From Leeuwenhoekiella palythoae (GTDB lineage: Bacteria; Bacteroidota; Bacteroidia; Flavobacteriales; Flavobacteriaceae): a DNA stretch of 64,000 nucleotides. Both the position numbers and the translations under genes were made by a program. The stretch lies in assembly GCF_900130045.1 (NCBI RefSeq), contig NZ_FQXT01000002.1:372001-436000 (forward strand), read 5' to 3'. The notes beneath the pieces were generated by a model. That model was given only the letters and a program-made list of their open reading frames with translations. It was not told where the DNA came from and did no database searches. Position 1 is the stretch's first letter; each line of letters begins with the position of its first letter. Below, piece after piece: positions 41,768 through 51,800 of this stretch.

Positions 41768-44173
41768 ATGAGATTACCCCTTACTTTGTTGCTTTTTTGT
41801 GTTTTTTCGTTGACCCTTCACGCCCAAACGATCAAACTGCTGGATAAAGACACCCAAGCGCCGGTAGCCAATGCCGCGCTCTATAATACCTCAAAGGCAA
41901 CCTATGTGGTAAGTGATGAAGAAGGAAATGCAGATGTATCGGCCTTCACAAAATCTGAAACTATTTTTATCACGCACGTCTCCCACATCACCTTAAAAAC
42001 CACAAAGGCGGCGATCGTTGCTGAAGGTAATGTGGTCTATCTGGATGATAATGAGAACCAACTTAACGAGGTGGTGCTTTCGGTGTCAAAATTTGAGCAG
42101 GAGTCTAAGGATATCGCTCAAAAAATAGTAAGTCTGGATGCTGAAGATGTTGAACTTAAAAATCCGCAAACAGCGGCAGACTTTCTAAGTCAGAGTGGGC
42201 AGGTTTTTGTTCAAAAGAGTCAGTTGGGTGGCGGTAGCCCTATGATACGTGGTTTTTCAACAAATCGATTGTTGTTGACGGTAGATGGTGTGCGTATGAA
42301 TACGGCGATTTTTAGATCAGGAAACCTTCAGAATGTGATCAATATCGATCCTTTTACCATTGATCAAACCGAAGTTATTTTAGGTCCGGGATCTGTGGTG
42401 TATGGTAGTGACGCGGTTGGCGGTGTGATGAATTTTTATACTAAAAAACCGGCCTTTTCTTTTGAAGAAGGTACTGCATTTTCAGGAATGGCGCTTACTC
42501 GATATGCTACAGCAAATAACGAAAAAACCGGTCACATCGACTTCAATATTGGTGCTAAGAAGTGGGCGTTTTTAACCAGCGTAAGCTATTCTGATTTTGA
42601 CGATCTGCGTATGGGAAGTCATGGCCCTGAAGATTATTTACGGCCCGAATATGTGGTGACACAAAACAGTGTGGATACGGTGGTAGAAAATGACGATCCC
42701 AATGTGCAAACGCCTACAGGTTTTGATATGATCAACCTTACTCAAAAAGTGCGCTATATGCCCAACAGTATTTGGGATTTTAATCTTGGGTTGCATTATA
42801 GCAATACGTCAGACTACGCGCGTTACGATAGGCTTACACGAACCAGAAACGGGCAGCTGCGCTCTGCAGAATGGTACTACGGCCCGCAATTGTGGTTTAT
42901 GGGAAATCTTCAAATCGATAAAAAAGGAAACGGCGATTTTTATGACGATGCTAAGCTTACTGCGGCAATTCAATATTTTGAAGAAAGTAGAAACGATCGT
43001 GATTTTGGAGCAACTACTTTATATACCACGCAAGAGCAGGTGAACGCCTATTCTTTAGATCTTGATTTTACTAAGAAAATGGGCTCAAATCAGTTGTTTT
43101 ATGGGTTGGAATATGTGTATAACAAAATTGGTTCCTACGGAAAGCAAACCGATATCAACACCGGCGACCAGGCAGCAACTGCAACCCGCTATCCTGATGA
43201 TTCCAGCTGGCAATCACTGGCAGCCTATTTAAGTGGACAGTTCAATTTGGCTGAAAGTTTAACCTTGCAAACCGGCGTGCGGTACAATCATATATTGATC
43301 GATGCGACTTTTGATGATAACTTTTATGATTTTCCGTTTGAAAAGGCAGATGTAAGCTTCGGAAATTTCACCGGAAACGCCGGCTTGAATTGGCAAACGG
43401 CAGAAAATTTCAATCTTAAACTGAATCTGGGCACAGCCTTTAGAGCGCCTAATATTGATGATATCGGGAAAATCTTTGACAGCGAACCCGGGTCTGTGGT
43501 GGTGCCTAATCCCGATCTTAAAGCAGAATATGCATATAATGCCGAGTTGGGTGCCGCGTGGCGTATTGATGAAAAGTTACGTCTGGATGTGGCAACCTAT
43601 TACACGCATTTGAACAATGCACTTGTGCGTCGTGATTTTAGTCTAAACGGGGAGACAACCGTAGATTATCAAGGCGAGCCGAGTAATGTACAGGCAATTC
43701 AAAATGCTGCAAGTGCTGAGGTGTATGGCGTTGAAGCCGGTTTAGAATATTTATTTACCAAAAACATTAAACTCACCTCTCAGGTCACAGTTACTGAAGG
43801 AAGTCAGGAAGAAGATGATGGCAGCGATGCGCCGTTGAGACACGCTGCACCACTCTTTGGAAATACGCACCTGATTTACCGTATGAAGCGCTGGAAGTTT
43901 GACGCTTCTGCAGAATATAATGGGCAATTTGATTATGACGAACTCGCCCCATCGCAACAGGGTAACGCTTATTTGTACGCGCTGGATGCCGATGGTAATC
44001 CCTACTCACCGCGCTGGTACACTTTGAATGTATACAGTGAATACCAGATCGCTCAAAACTGGAAAGCGACCGCCGCCTTAGAAAACATCACAGATCAGCG
44101 CTACCGCCCCTATTCTTCAGGGATTTCAGCACCGGGACGTAATTTAATTATGGCGTTGAAGTATACGTTTTAA
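41768..44173 (+). CDS. TonB-dependent outer-membrane receptor
   Basis: 801 residues. Signal peptide 1-19 (LHAQ), a short carboxypeptidase-regulatory-like domain (about 20-95), a plug (about 105-235, with MIRGFSTNRLLLTVDGVRMN and GPGSVVYGSDAVGGVMNFYTKK), and a 22-strand barrel ending in the aromatic ALKYTF. The plug resembles heme/hemoglobin and siderophore receptors more than SusC. No SusD partner is adjacent, which argues against glycan uptake. Starts 9 bases after recO, so it may share that transcript, and precedes a small lipoprotein gene by 21 bases. Confidence 0.92.
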   Translation: MRLPLTLLLFCVFSLTLHAQTIKLLDKDTQAPVANAALYNTSKATYVVSDEEGNADVSAFTKSETIFITHVSHITLKTTKAAIVAEGNVVYLDDNENQLNEVVLSVSKFEQESKDIAQKIVSLDAEDVELKNPQTAADFLSQSGQVFVQKSQLGGGSPMIRGFSTNRLLLTVDGVRMNTAIFRSGNLQNVINIDPFTIDQTEVILGPGSVVYGSDAVGGVMNFYTKKPAFSFEEGTAFSGMALTRYATANNEKTGHIDFNIGAKKWAFLTSVSYSDFDDLRMGSHGPEDYLRPEYVVTQNSVDTVVENDDPNVQTPTGFDMINLTQKVRYMPNSIWDFNLGLHYSNTSDYARYDRLTRTRNGQLRSAEWYYGPQLWFMGNLQIDKKGNGDFYDDAKLTAAIQYFEESRNDRDFGATTLYTTQEQVNAYSLDLDFTKKMGSNQLFYGLEYVYNKIGSYGKQTDINTGDQAATATRYPDDSSWQSLAAYLSGQFNLAESLTLQTGVRYNHILIDATFDDNFYDFPFEKADVSFGNFTGNAGLNWQTAENFNLKLNLGTAFRAPNIDDIGKIFDSEPGSVVVPNPDLKAEYAYNAELGAAWRIDEKLRLDVATYYTHLNNALVRRDFSLNGETTVDYQGEPSNVQAIQNAASAEVYGVEAGLEYLFTKNIKLTSQVTVTEGSQEEDDGSDAPLRHAAPLFGNTHLIYRMKRWKFDASAEYNGQFDYDELAPSQQGNAYLYALDADGNPYSPRWYTLNVYSEYQIAQNWKATAALENITDQRYRPYSSGISAPGRNLIMALKYTF

Positions 44174-44194
44174 TAGTTAAGAAATCTAAAGAAG

Positions 44195-44575
44195 ATGAAA
44201 CATTTATTTTTTGTTGTGTTTTTTTTGGTTTTTGCAGGTTGTGAGATTTCAAATGAAAGAAAAATAGTAAGTAAAGAGACTGCTATAAATTCTGAAATAA
44301 AAAATGAAGAATCATTTAACCGAGGCTTTATAAAATTAAATAAACAGTATTATATTTCTCAAAACACAAAGTCCATTTCAAATGATGAGCTTATTCAGTT
44401 GGGAGATATAGAACCGCCATATTCGCTTATTAAAAACAGGGGTAACGATACGCTAATCGTTATTAAAAAAAGCGATACACTATTTTTTAAGTTGATCGAT
44501 TATTCCAAAGACAATCAATACGATCCTACATTTAAAGATTTGATAAGAAGCCTATTTGGTGATTCAATCCAGTAG
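44195..44575 (+). CDS. Small lipoprotein of unknown function
   Basis: 126 residues. Lipobox FAGC (Cys16). The mature part is Lys/Asn/Ser-rich with the string NRGNDTLIVIKKSDTLFFKLIDYSKDN. No motif recognised. Noticeably more AT-rich than the flanking genes, which could mean recent arrival. It sits 21 bases after the TonB receptor, so it may belong to its transcript, and is tail-to-tail with the 848-residue fusion. Confidence 0.65.
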   Translation: MKHLFFVVFFLVFAGCEISNERKIVSKETAINSEIKNEESFNRGFIKLNKQYYISQNTKSISNDELIQLGDIEPPYSLIKNRGNDTLIVIKKSDTLFFKLIDYSKDNQYDPTFKDLIRSLFGDSIQ

Positions 44576-44584
44576 TAATACTTT

Positions 44585-47131
44585 CTAAACTGGTTTTTGC
44601 AATGCCTGCTTGATCACCTCACTCCAGATCGCATAACCTTTTTTGTTGAGGTGCAAGCCGTCTGACATATAGAGTTCGGGGTTGGGTTTGTCGTCTAGCG
44701 AGATCATTTGTGAGAACACGTTGATGAATTGCGCATCCAAGCCTGTGATCACATATTCTGAAAGCAGTTCGTTAAGCTCCATAAATTGCGGGATGAGATG
44801 CGCGCGTTCCACACTGGGTTTTAAGCTGATGACCGCCAGGGGAACTTTAGGGTATTTTGTTTTAACCGCTTTGATAAGCTCTTTAAAGTCGGCTAAAACT
44901 TCAAGTGGCGTGCGGCCTTGTGTAATGTCGTTTTCACCGGCATATAGAACAAGCTTCGACGGATTCACATCTTGAAAGATTTCCTCAAAATAGTGCAAAC
45001 ACCAAGCATACGTAGAGCCACCAAATCCCAAGTTTAAAGTGTGCATGGGTGCAAGATCTTCTTGCATATGCACCCACAACCGCACCGAAGAACTGCCGTA
45101 GAAAACGTACAAATCTTCTTGATTTTTCAGTTTTTCAACACGACGACGCAGGCGTTTGATCTCGTTGGCCCACATTACCGGTGGTTCTTCTTCCGGCACC
45201 GCCGAAAAATTACTGGTCATCAACCTTTTTACTTTTTCGCGAGCTTCGGCCACATAGTCTGCATACTTTTTTTGATAATCTTCTACAAAAGCTTTGACCA
45301 AAACAGGATCATTTTTAGCCACGTGATCACTCATTTTAAAAGGCTTCAGGATGTTGCAGTAAAACAAGGTGTCGTTGATGCGTTTATCAAAATTCACCAA
45401 AACGATCGGGACGATGAGCGGTTCGGTTTTGAGATTTAGAGCGAGGTTAAAGGCGCCTGTTTTAAAAGCTCCGGGAGATTCTTCAGAAGTGTATGAAGTG
45501 CCTTCCGGACTGATGATGAGATTCTTTTTGTTTTTTAAAAATTCGCTCGCCGCCGTATAAAAAATACTTCGGTTGCTGGTTTTAGCAGCGGCTTCCGGTA
45601 GTTCAGATTCTTTGGTGTACACATTGATGTAGCCTAGATTTTCATAATAATTTTGATGTCCGTATTCCTGACCTTGAGCGATGCGCACCGTGCGTATGCC
45701 GGGCTCACCGTATTTATCATCAAGCAAAACGCTGATAAAGTGCGAGTCTAAAGTGATCTGAAATTGATTATTCAGCGTATAAAATGGATGATTCAACAAG
45801 TGGTTGTAAATAAAAATATGCCCGGAATCCTCAGGTAGATTCTCTAAACCTTCCACGTGCACCATAACCTGTTTTAGCGTTTCGCGTGTGGCTTGCGCAC
45901 AAGCTTTGCGTTTGTATTGCGGACTGGTTTCAGGATTTTTTTCGGCGACCGCCTCATAAATATTGCGCAACGCATTTTTAAACTGATGTTCACGCCGATC
46001 GTGTTTTAAAAACTCGAGACTCAGCGATGCGATGTGTCGCTCTAAGCTTGAGCCTTGCGTTACTAAATTTTGTAAGGTTTCATACGCAAACGCTTTGGTG
46101 GTTTGATCTTTCAACAAATGAAATACCGAATGCAATCCCGAATTCACGGTAAGCCGCGAGCGGTTATTTTCGATCAGTTGATATACGGCATCAATGCTGT
46201 GTTTGCCTAAGAGCGAAGTATACCTAATGAACGCCGCATTAATTTGATTGCCTATGAGCCAAATGAGGCGGTGGTAAAAGCGTTTTTTGAGTCGGTCATC
46301 TTCTTCCAGAAGCTGGTGTAAATCCAGATGATTGATAAAGTATACCGCTGTTTTTTCAGTGGTGATGGCATTGCAAATATCAGGAAGATTGAGCAGGGAA
46401 GACCAGCCAAAAATAAATCCCGAATTAGAGATACTACGCTGACTGATATCTACTTTACCTTCTATGCGCTTGATGGCCACTTCGCCGTGAATCAAGATGT
46501 ACAAACCCTCTGAAGCGTTGTCTTGCGCATAAATGATTTCGTTAGGCTCATAATCGCGGCGTTGCGCAAGTTTGGCGAGTTTACCTAAATGCAGTTCAGA
46601 AAACTGATCAAGAAACGGGGAGCGCCGCATCAATTGAACGATCTCAGATTTCTCGATAGATGCATTTACATAATAATGTTCGTCTTTCGGGATTTGAAAA
46701 TTACGTGGTTGTAAAAGCGAAGCCTGTTTGCACAAGGCATTTTTGAGCAAGTGATAATTGTTTTGACCAATAGTGAGAAGCAAGCTGTTAACTTGAGGAA
46801 TATCGGCTTTAAAATCCTTTAAAGGCACTTTATAAAAACGCGCCTGATCACTGGCAATTTTTGCGCTGAAGGTATAACGTTCAGGAGTGAAAAATCCATT
46901 CCAACCTAGAGTGGTAAAAGGAATTTCGCAATGCGCTACTTGTATTTCTTGTTGCGGATTTTGTTGTTGCGTATAAAAATCCAGATTCCCGTCAATGAGC
47001 CAGAAAAGATGCTTTACTTTTTTATGAATCGTACAAAGCGTATCGCCTTTATGGTGTGTAACGAGTTGGCCGGTAGGCAGAATTTCTTGTAAAAGATCTA
47101 GCGAAATTTTAGGAGCGGTGAGCGTTTTCAA
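44585..47131 (-). CDS. Fusion: cNMP-binding domains, PlsC-like acyltransferase, SGNH hydrolase
   Basis: 848 residues. Region 1-140 is a Crp-like sensory domain, 165-300 a better cyclic-nucleotide-binding domain (IIYAQDNASEGLYILIHGEVAIKR). Region 420-620 is a PlsC-type acyltransferase, keeping motif III as SPEGTSYT but with YNHLLNHP where H-x4-D is expected, so the catalytic Asp is replaced. Region 675-848 is an SGNH/GDSL esterase with the Ser of YGSSSVRLW, Gly of GFGGST, Asn of GENDI and Asp/His of DGLHLNKKGY. No signal peptide or membrane helix. It looks like a lipid-remodelling enzyme switched by a small ligand; the role is inference. A missing H-x4-D residue means acyl transfer may be lost or use other residues. 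Confidence 0.82.
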   Translation of the reverse strand: MKTLTAPKISLDLLQEILPTGQLVTHHKGDTLCTIHKKVKHLFWLIDGNLDFYTQQQNPQQEIQVAHCEIPFTTLGWNGFFTPERYTFSAKIASDQARFYKVPLKDFKADIPQVNSLLLTIGQNNYHLLKNALCKQASLLQPRNFQIPKDEHYYVNASIEKSEIVQLMRRSPFLDQFSELHLGKLAKLAQRRDYEPNEIIYAQDNASEGLYILIHGEVAIKRIEGKVDISQRSISNSGFIFGWSSLLNLPDICNAITTEKTAVYFINHLDLHQLLEEDDRLKKRFYHRLIWLIGNQINAAFIRYTSLLGKHSIDAVYQLIENNRSRLTVNSGLHSVFHLLKDQTTKAFAYETLQNLVTQGSSLERHIASLSLEFLKHDRREHQFKNALRNIYEAVAEKNPETSPQYKRKACAQATRETLKQVMVHVEGLENLPEDSGHIFIYNHLLNHPFYTLNNQFQITLDSHFISVLLDDKYGEPGIRTVRIAQGQEYGHQNYYENLGYINVYTKESELPEAAAKTSNRSIFYTAASEFLKNKKNLIISPEGTSYTSEESPGAFKTGAFNLALNLKTEPLIVPIVLVNFDKRINDTLFYCNILKPFKMSDHVAKNDPVLVKAFVEDYQKKYADYVAEAREKVKRLMTSNFSAVPEEEPPVMWANEIKRLRRRVEKLKNQEDLYVFYGSSSVRLWVHMQEDLAPMHTLNLGFGGSTYAWCLHYFEEIFQDVNPSKLVLYAGENDITQGRTPLEVLADFKELIKAVKTKYPKVPLAVISLKPSVERAHLIPQFMELNELLSEYVITGLDAQFINVFSQMISLDDKPNPELYMSDGLHLNKKGYAIWSEVIKQALQKPV

Positions 47132-47418
47132 AAGGCATCGGGTTTTAAGTCTTTACAAATTATCGCATTATGCTTAAAAACCGATCGCAGTTGTACGTTC
47201 TCGCAGCATTTTTATGAATTTGTAAATTTTAGATATCTAGAATTTTTATTTTGATAAATACCGCGATACCTTCCATATAAATACAAGAAATCGTCGCTTG
47301 TGAAGTCGAGATTGAATATTTTAGATCGCGATTATTTTACGCGACAAATGAGGTCGAATAGCGTGAGGTTTGCCTCATTTTTTTTTAACTAAATGCTCTC
47401 AGGGATCTGACTCTTTCT
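47132..47418. other. 287-base divergent intergenic region
   Basis: Holds the promoters of the fusion gene (minus) and the serine hydrolase gene (plus). It contains a TCGAG-related element (47306-47321, like 33749-33764) and a small hairpin followed by nine T's (47364-47386). No RNA gene recognised. Confidence 0.45.
47364..47386 (+). terminator. Terminator-like hairpin in the leader of the serine hydrolase gene
   Basis: TGAGG, loop TTTG, CCTCA, then nine T's. It is a plus-strand terminator shape but has no plus-strand gene in front. It lies 33 bases before the next ATG, so it may attenuate that gene or end a small RNA. Confidence 0.45.
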
Positions 47419-48717
47419 ATGAATACGTTTACGACTTTTATGCTGTTGTGTTTTACGCTTGGAGCCCTGGCTCAAAATCGAACTTTTACAGCGCCTTTAG
47501 ATACTCAACCGGTCACAAATGCAGCTATTGACGCTCGGGTAGATTCGATTATGATACAGGCGATCGAAGCAAAGGCGTTTCCCGGAGCAACACTTTTGGT
47601 TGCACAAAGCGGAAACATCATTTTTAATAAAACTTATGGATTTCATACCTATGATAGTGTTCAAAAGGTAGCGCCAGGCGATCTCTACGATTTGGCTTCG
47701 GTTACTAAAGTTACCGCCGCCTTACCCGCGATTATGAAACTGATTGATGAAGGAAAACTTGATCTAGATGAGAAATTCAGCACCTATTGGAAACCTTGGA
47801 AACGCCGAAAGGATAAGCGGGATTTAACGCTAAGAGAAATACTGGCACATCAAGCCGGTTTGGAACCGTATATTGTTTTTTTGAATGATGTTTTGAAAGA
47901 AGATGGAAGCTTCAAGCGCCGTTTTGTGCGTTCGGAAAAATCCCGAAGATTTTCTGTAGAAACCTATAACGGACTTTTTCTTAACAAGCGTTTTGTGCGT
48001 AAAATGTATAGAAAGATCAATCGCTCTGAAGTTTCCGAAGAAAAAAAATATAAATACTCAGGCTTAACCTTTTTGCTCTATCCGCAAATTGTGGAAAACC
48101 TTACCGGCATTCCCTACGAGCAGTATGTACAGGAAAATTTTTATACTCCGCTAGGTGCAAAAAACCTAATGTTTAATCCTGAAAAGCATCACTTTCCTGA
48201 ATCACGTATCATTCCCACCGAAGAAGATTCGGTTTACCGAAAGGCTTATGTTAAAGGCTGGGTACACGATGAAAATGCAAGTCTGTTAGGTGGTGTGTCA
48301 GGAAATGCCGGGCTGTTTGCCACCGCAGAAGATCTGGCAAAATTGATGCAGATGTATGTAAATATGGGTGTTTATAACAACAAAAGATATATTTCTGAAG
48401 CGACATTGAAAGAATTTACTCGGGTGCAATATCCTGAGAATGATAACCGTCGCGGTCTAGGTTTTGACAAGCCCTATCTCAATAATGCTGAAAATGCCCT
48501 GCCGGATTCATACCCTAATCCAGAGGTGAGCGCATCTAGTTTTGGTCACAGCGGTTTTACAGGAACTTTCGTTTGGGCAGATCCCGAGCACGAATTGGTT
48601 TTTGTTTTTCTGTCAAATCGGGTGTATCCCACACGCACGCATACGGCCATTTATGATCTTAATGTACGGCCACGATTGATGCACGTTTTTTACCAAGAGT
48701 TGCAATTAACCAAGTAG
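47419..48717 (+). CDS. Serine hydrolase, beta-lactamase class C fold
   Basis: 432 residues. Signal peptide 1-18 (ALAQ). The SxxK motif is Ser-Val-Thr-Lys in DLASVTKVTAALPA (about residue 94), and the Tyr motif is YKYSGLTF (about 214). GHSGFTGT is the third motif. Such periplasmic esterases or peptidases act on cell-wall peptides or esters; often they are not lactamases. The substrate is unknown. It stands alone before ileS. Confidence 0.9.
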   Translation: MNTFTTFMLLCFTLGALAQNRTFTAPLDTQPVTNAAIDARVDSIMIQAIEAKAFPGATLLVAQSGNIIFNKTYGFHTYDSVQKVAPGDLYDLASVTKVTAALPAIMKLIDEGKLDLDEKFSTYWKPWKRRKDKRDLTLREILAHQAGLEPYIVFLNDVLKEDGSFKRRFVRSEKSRRFSVETYNGLFLNKRFVRKMYRKINRSEVSEEKKYKYSGLTFLLYPQIVENLTGIPYEQYVQENFYTPLGAKNLMFNPEKHHFPESRIIPTEEDSVYRKAYVKGWVHDENASLLGGVSGNAGLFATAEDLAKLMQMYVNMGVYNNKRYISEATLKEFTRVQYPENDNRRGLGFDKPYLNNAENALPDSYPNPEVSASSFGHSGFTGTFVWADPEHELVFVFLSNRVYPTRTHTAIYDLNVRPRLMHVFYQELQLTK

Positions 48718-48784
48718 GATGAAGTCTGAAATTATGGCTATGTTAAGGCATTCTTTTTAAAGGTTTTTTCTAATCTAAATTCCG

Positions 48785-48792
48785 TAATTTTG
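48785..48792 (+). promoter_or_regulatory. -7 box for ileS
   Basis: TAATTTTG matches TAnnTTTG, with a predicted start near 48799 and a leader of about 18 bases to the ATG at 48817. Confidence 0.45.
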
Positions 48793-48816
48793 CACACTTA
48801 TTAGAAAACGCATATC

Positions 48817-51800
48817 ATGAGCACAAAGTTCCCTGAATATAAAGGACTTGACCTGCCTAAAGTAGCTGAAGAAATTTTAGCCTATTGGAAGGAAAACGAC
48901 ATATTTGAAAAAAGTATTTCTACGCGTGAAGGCAATGAACCTTATATCTTTTTTGAAGGTCCGCCATCTGCAAACGGAATGCCTGGTATTCACCATGTTA
49001 TGGCGCGTGCGATCAAGGATATTTTTTGCCGTTTTCAAACCCAAAAAGGAAAGCAGGTAAAACGTAAGGCCGGTTGGGATACTCACGGACTTCCGGTAGA
49101 ACTTGGTGTGGAGAAAGAATTGGGTATTACCAAAGAAGATATCGGGAACAAGATCAGCGTTTCAGAATACAACGAAGCCTGTAAAAATGCGGTAATGCGT
49201 TACACCGATGTGTGGAACAACCTTACCGAGCAGATGGGATATTGGGTAGATATGGAAGATCCCTATATCACCTACAAGCCAAAATACATGGAAACGGTAT
49301 GGTGGCTGCTTAAGAATATTTATAACCAAGGCCTTATTTACAAAGGCTACACGATACAGCCGTATTCACCAAAAGCCGGTACCGGTTTAAGTTCGCACGA
49401 ACTCAATCAACCCGGGACGTATCAGGATGTTACGGATACTACGGTAACCGCGCAGTTTAAAGTGGTTGAGGATGAAACCTATAAAGCTTCTCCGCTTGCT
49501 GCTTTTGACGGAACAAAATATTTGATGGCCTGGACGACCACTCCGTGGACCTTGCCTTCAAACACGGCATTGACGGTTGGTAAGAAAATAGACTATGTTT
49601 TAGTAAAAACCTTCAACCAATATACGTTTGAGCCTATTCAGGTGGTGATCGCGAAAGCTTTGGTTGGAAAGCAGTTTACCAAGAAATTCTTTGCTGCAGA
49701 AAGTGAAGGAGATTTTGGAAACTTCAGTGAAGCAGATAAGAAGATTCCTTATCAAATCCTTTCTGAATTTAAAGGAAGCGAATTATTAGAATTACGATAT
49801 GAACCGGTGATCGATTATGTACAGCCGCACGACAATCCGCAGGATGCGTATCGCGTGATCGCAGGAGACTTCGTAACTACCGAAGACGGTACGGGTATCG
49901 TTCATACCTCACCAACCTTTGGTGCAGATGATGCGATGGTGGCTAAACAAGCCGAACCTCAAATTCCGCCGATGTTGGTTAAAGATGAGAACGGTAATTT
50001 GGTGCCGCTTGTTGACTTGCAAGGGCGTTTCCGTCCTGAACTGAAAGAGTTTGGTGGTAAGTATGTGAAAAACGAGTATTACGATGAAGGAGAAGCACCT
50101 GAGAAGAGTGTAGATGTTGAAATCGCGATCAAACTCAAAGAAGAAAATAAAGCTTTTAAGGTTGAAAAGTATGTACACAGTTATCCAAACTGCTGGCGTA
50201 CCGATAAACCTATTTTATACTATCCTTTAGATTCCTGGTTCATCAAAGTAACCGATGTGCGTGACCGTATGCACGAGTTGAATCTAGGCATCAACTGGAA
50301 ACCAAAAGCAACCGGTGAAGGCCGTTTTGGTAACTGGTTAGCCAATGCCAACGATTGGAATTTATCGCGTTCGCGTTATTGGGGGATTCCATTACCAATC
50401 TGGAGAACTGAGGATGGTAAAGAAGAAATCATCATTGGTTCGGTTTCCGAACTAAAAGAAAAAATAGCAGAAGCTGTTGAAGCCGGTGTCATGGACAGCG
50501 ATCCATTTGCTGATTTTGTGCCGGGTGATATGAGCGAAGCCAATTATGACTTGATCGACCTGCATAAAAATGTGGTTGATGAGATCAAACTGGTTTCGCC
50601 AAGCGGTAAACCAATGCGTCGTGAAGCAGATTTGATTGACGTGTGGTTTGATAGCGGAAGTATGCCGTATGCGCAATGGCACTACCCTTTTGAGAATAAA
50701 GAAATGGTTGAAGAAACCTGGCGTAAAGCCGACTTTATCGCAGAAGGAGTTGACCAGACCCGCGGTTGGTTCTATACGCTGCACGCCATCGCAACGATGA
50801 CTTTTGACGATGTTGCGTATAAAAACGTAGTTTCAAACGGACTCGTTTTAGACAAGAACGGTCAGAAGATGTCTAAGCGTTTGGGTAATGCGGTAGATCC
50901 GTTTACGACGCTGAATACTTTTGGGCCTGATGCGACGCGTTGGTATATGATCAGTAACGCAAATCCTTGGGATAACCTTAAGTTTGATCTAGACGGAATC
51001 ACAGAGATTCAGCGTAAGTTCTTCGGAACCTTGTATAACACGTATTCGTTCTTCTCGCTGTATGCGAATCTGGATAATTTCACCTATGCGGAAGCTGATA
51101 TAGAATGGAAAGACAGACCGGAAATCGACCGCTGGATTCTTTCAGAATTACACACGTTGATCGCGCAGGTAGAGAAGTTTTATTCAGAATACGAGCCTAC
51201 TAAAGCTACACGTGCAATTTCAGACTTCGTTCAAGAAAATCTAAGTAACTGGTTTGTGCGTTTAAGTCGTCGCCGTTACTGGAAAGGCGAGTATGCACAC
51301 GATAAGATTTCGGCGTATCAAACCCTATATCAATGTCTGGTAACTGTTGCAAAGTTGGGAGCTCCTGTAGCGCCATTCTTTATGGATCGTTTGTATAAGG
51401 ACCTGAATGGATTAACCAACAAGGAAGCTGCAGAAAGCGTACACCTTTCAGATTTCCCTGAAAGCAATACCGCGTTTATAGATACGACTTTAGAACATAA
51501 AATGCAGAAAGCACAAACGATCTCATCGTTAACGCTTTCGCTTCGCGCTAAAGAAAAAATAAAAGTACGTCAGCCGTTGCAGCGTATTATGATTCCGGTG
51601 CTTGATGAAGCGCAACGCGAGGAAATTATTGCGGTACAAGATTTGATCAAATCAGAAGTAAACGTCAAAGAGATCGAGTTGATCGATGACGCCTCAGGTA
51701 TTTTGGTCAAAAATATCAAACCGAACTTTAAAGTGCTGGGGCCGCGTTTTGGTCGAGATATGAAAGTGGTGGCAAACGCTATAAACGCGATGAGCGCTCA

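Noticed and set aside
41768-44173. SusC-type glycan receptor
   Set aside because: Plug resembles iron/heme receptors and no SusD-like gene is adjacent.
45041-45439. 132-residue frame opposite the fusion gene
   Set aside because: Shadow of the SGNH/acyltransferase coding region, His/Phe-rich, no domain.
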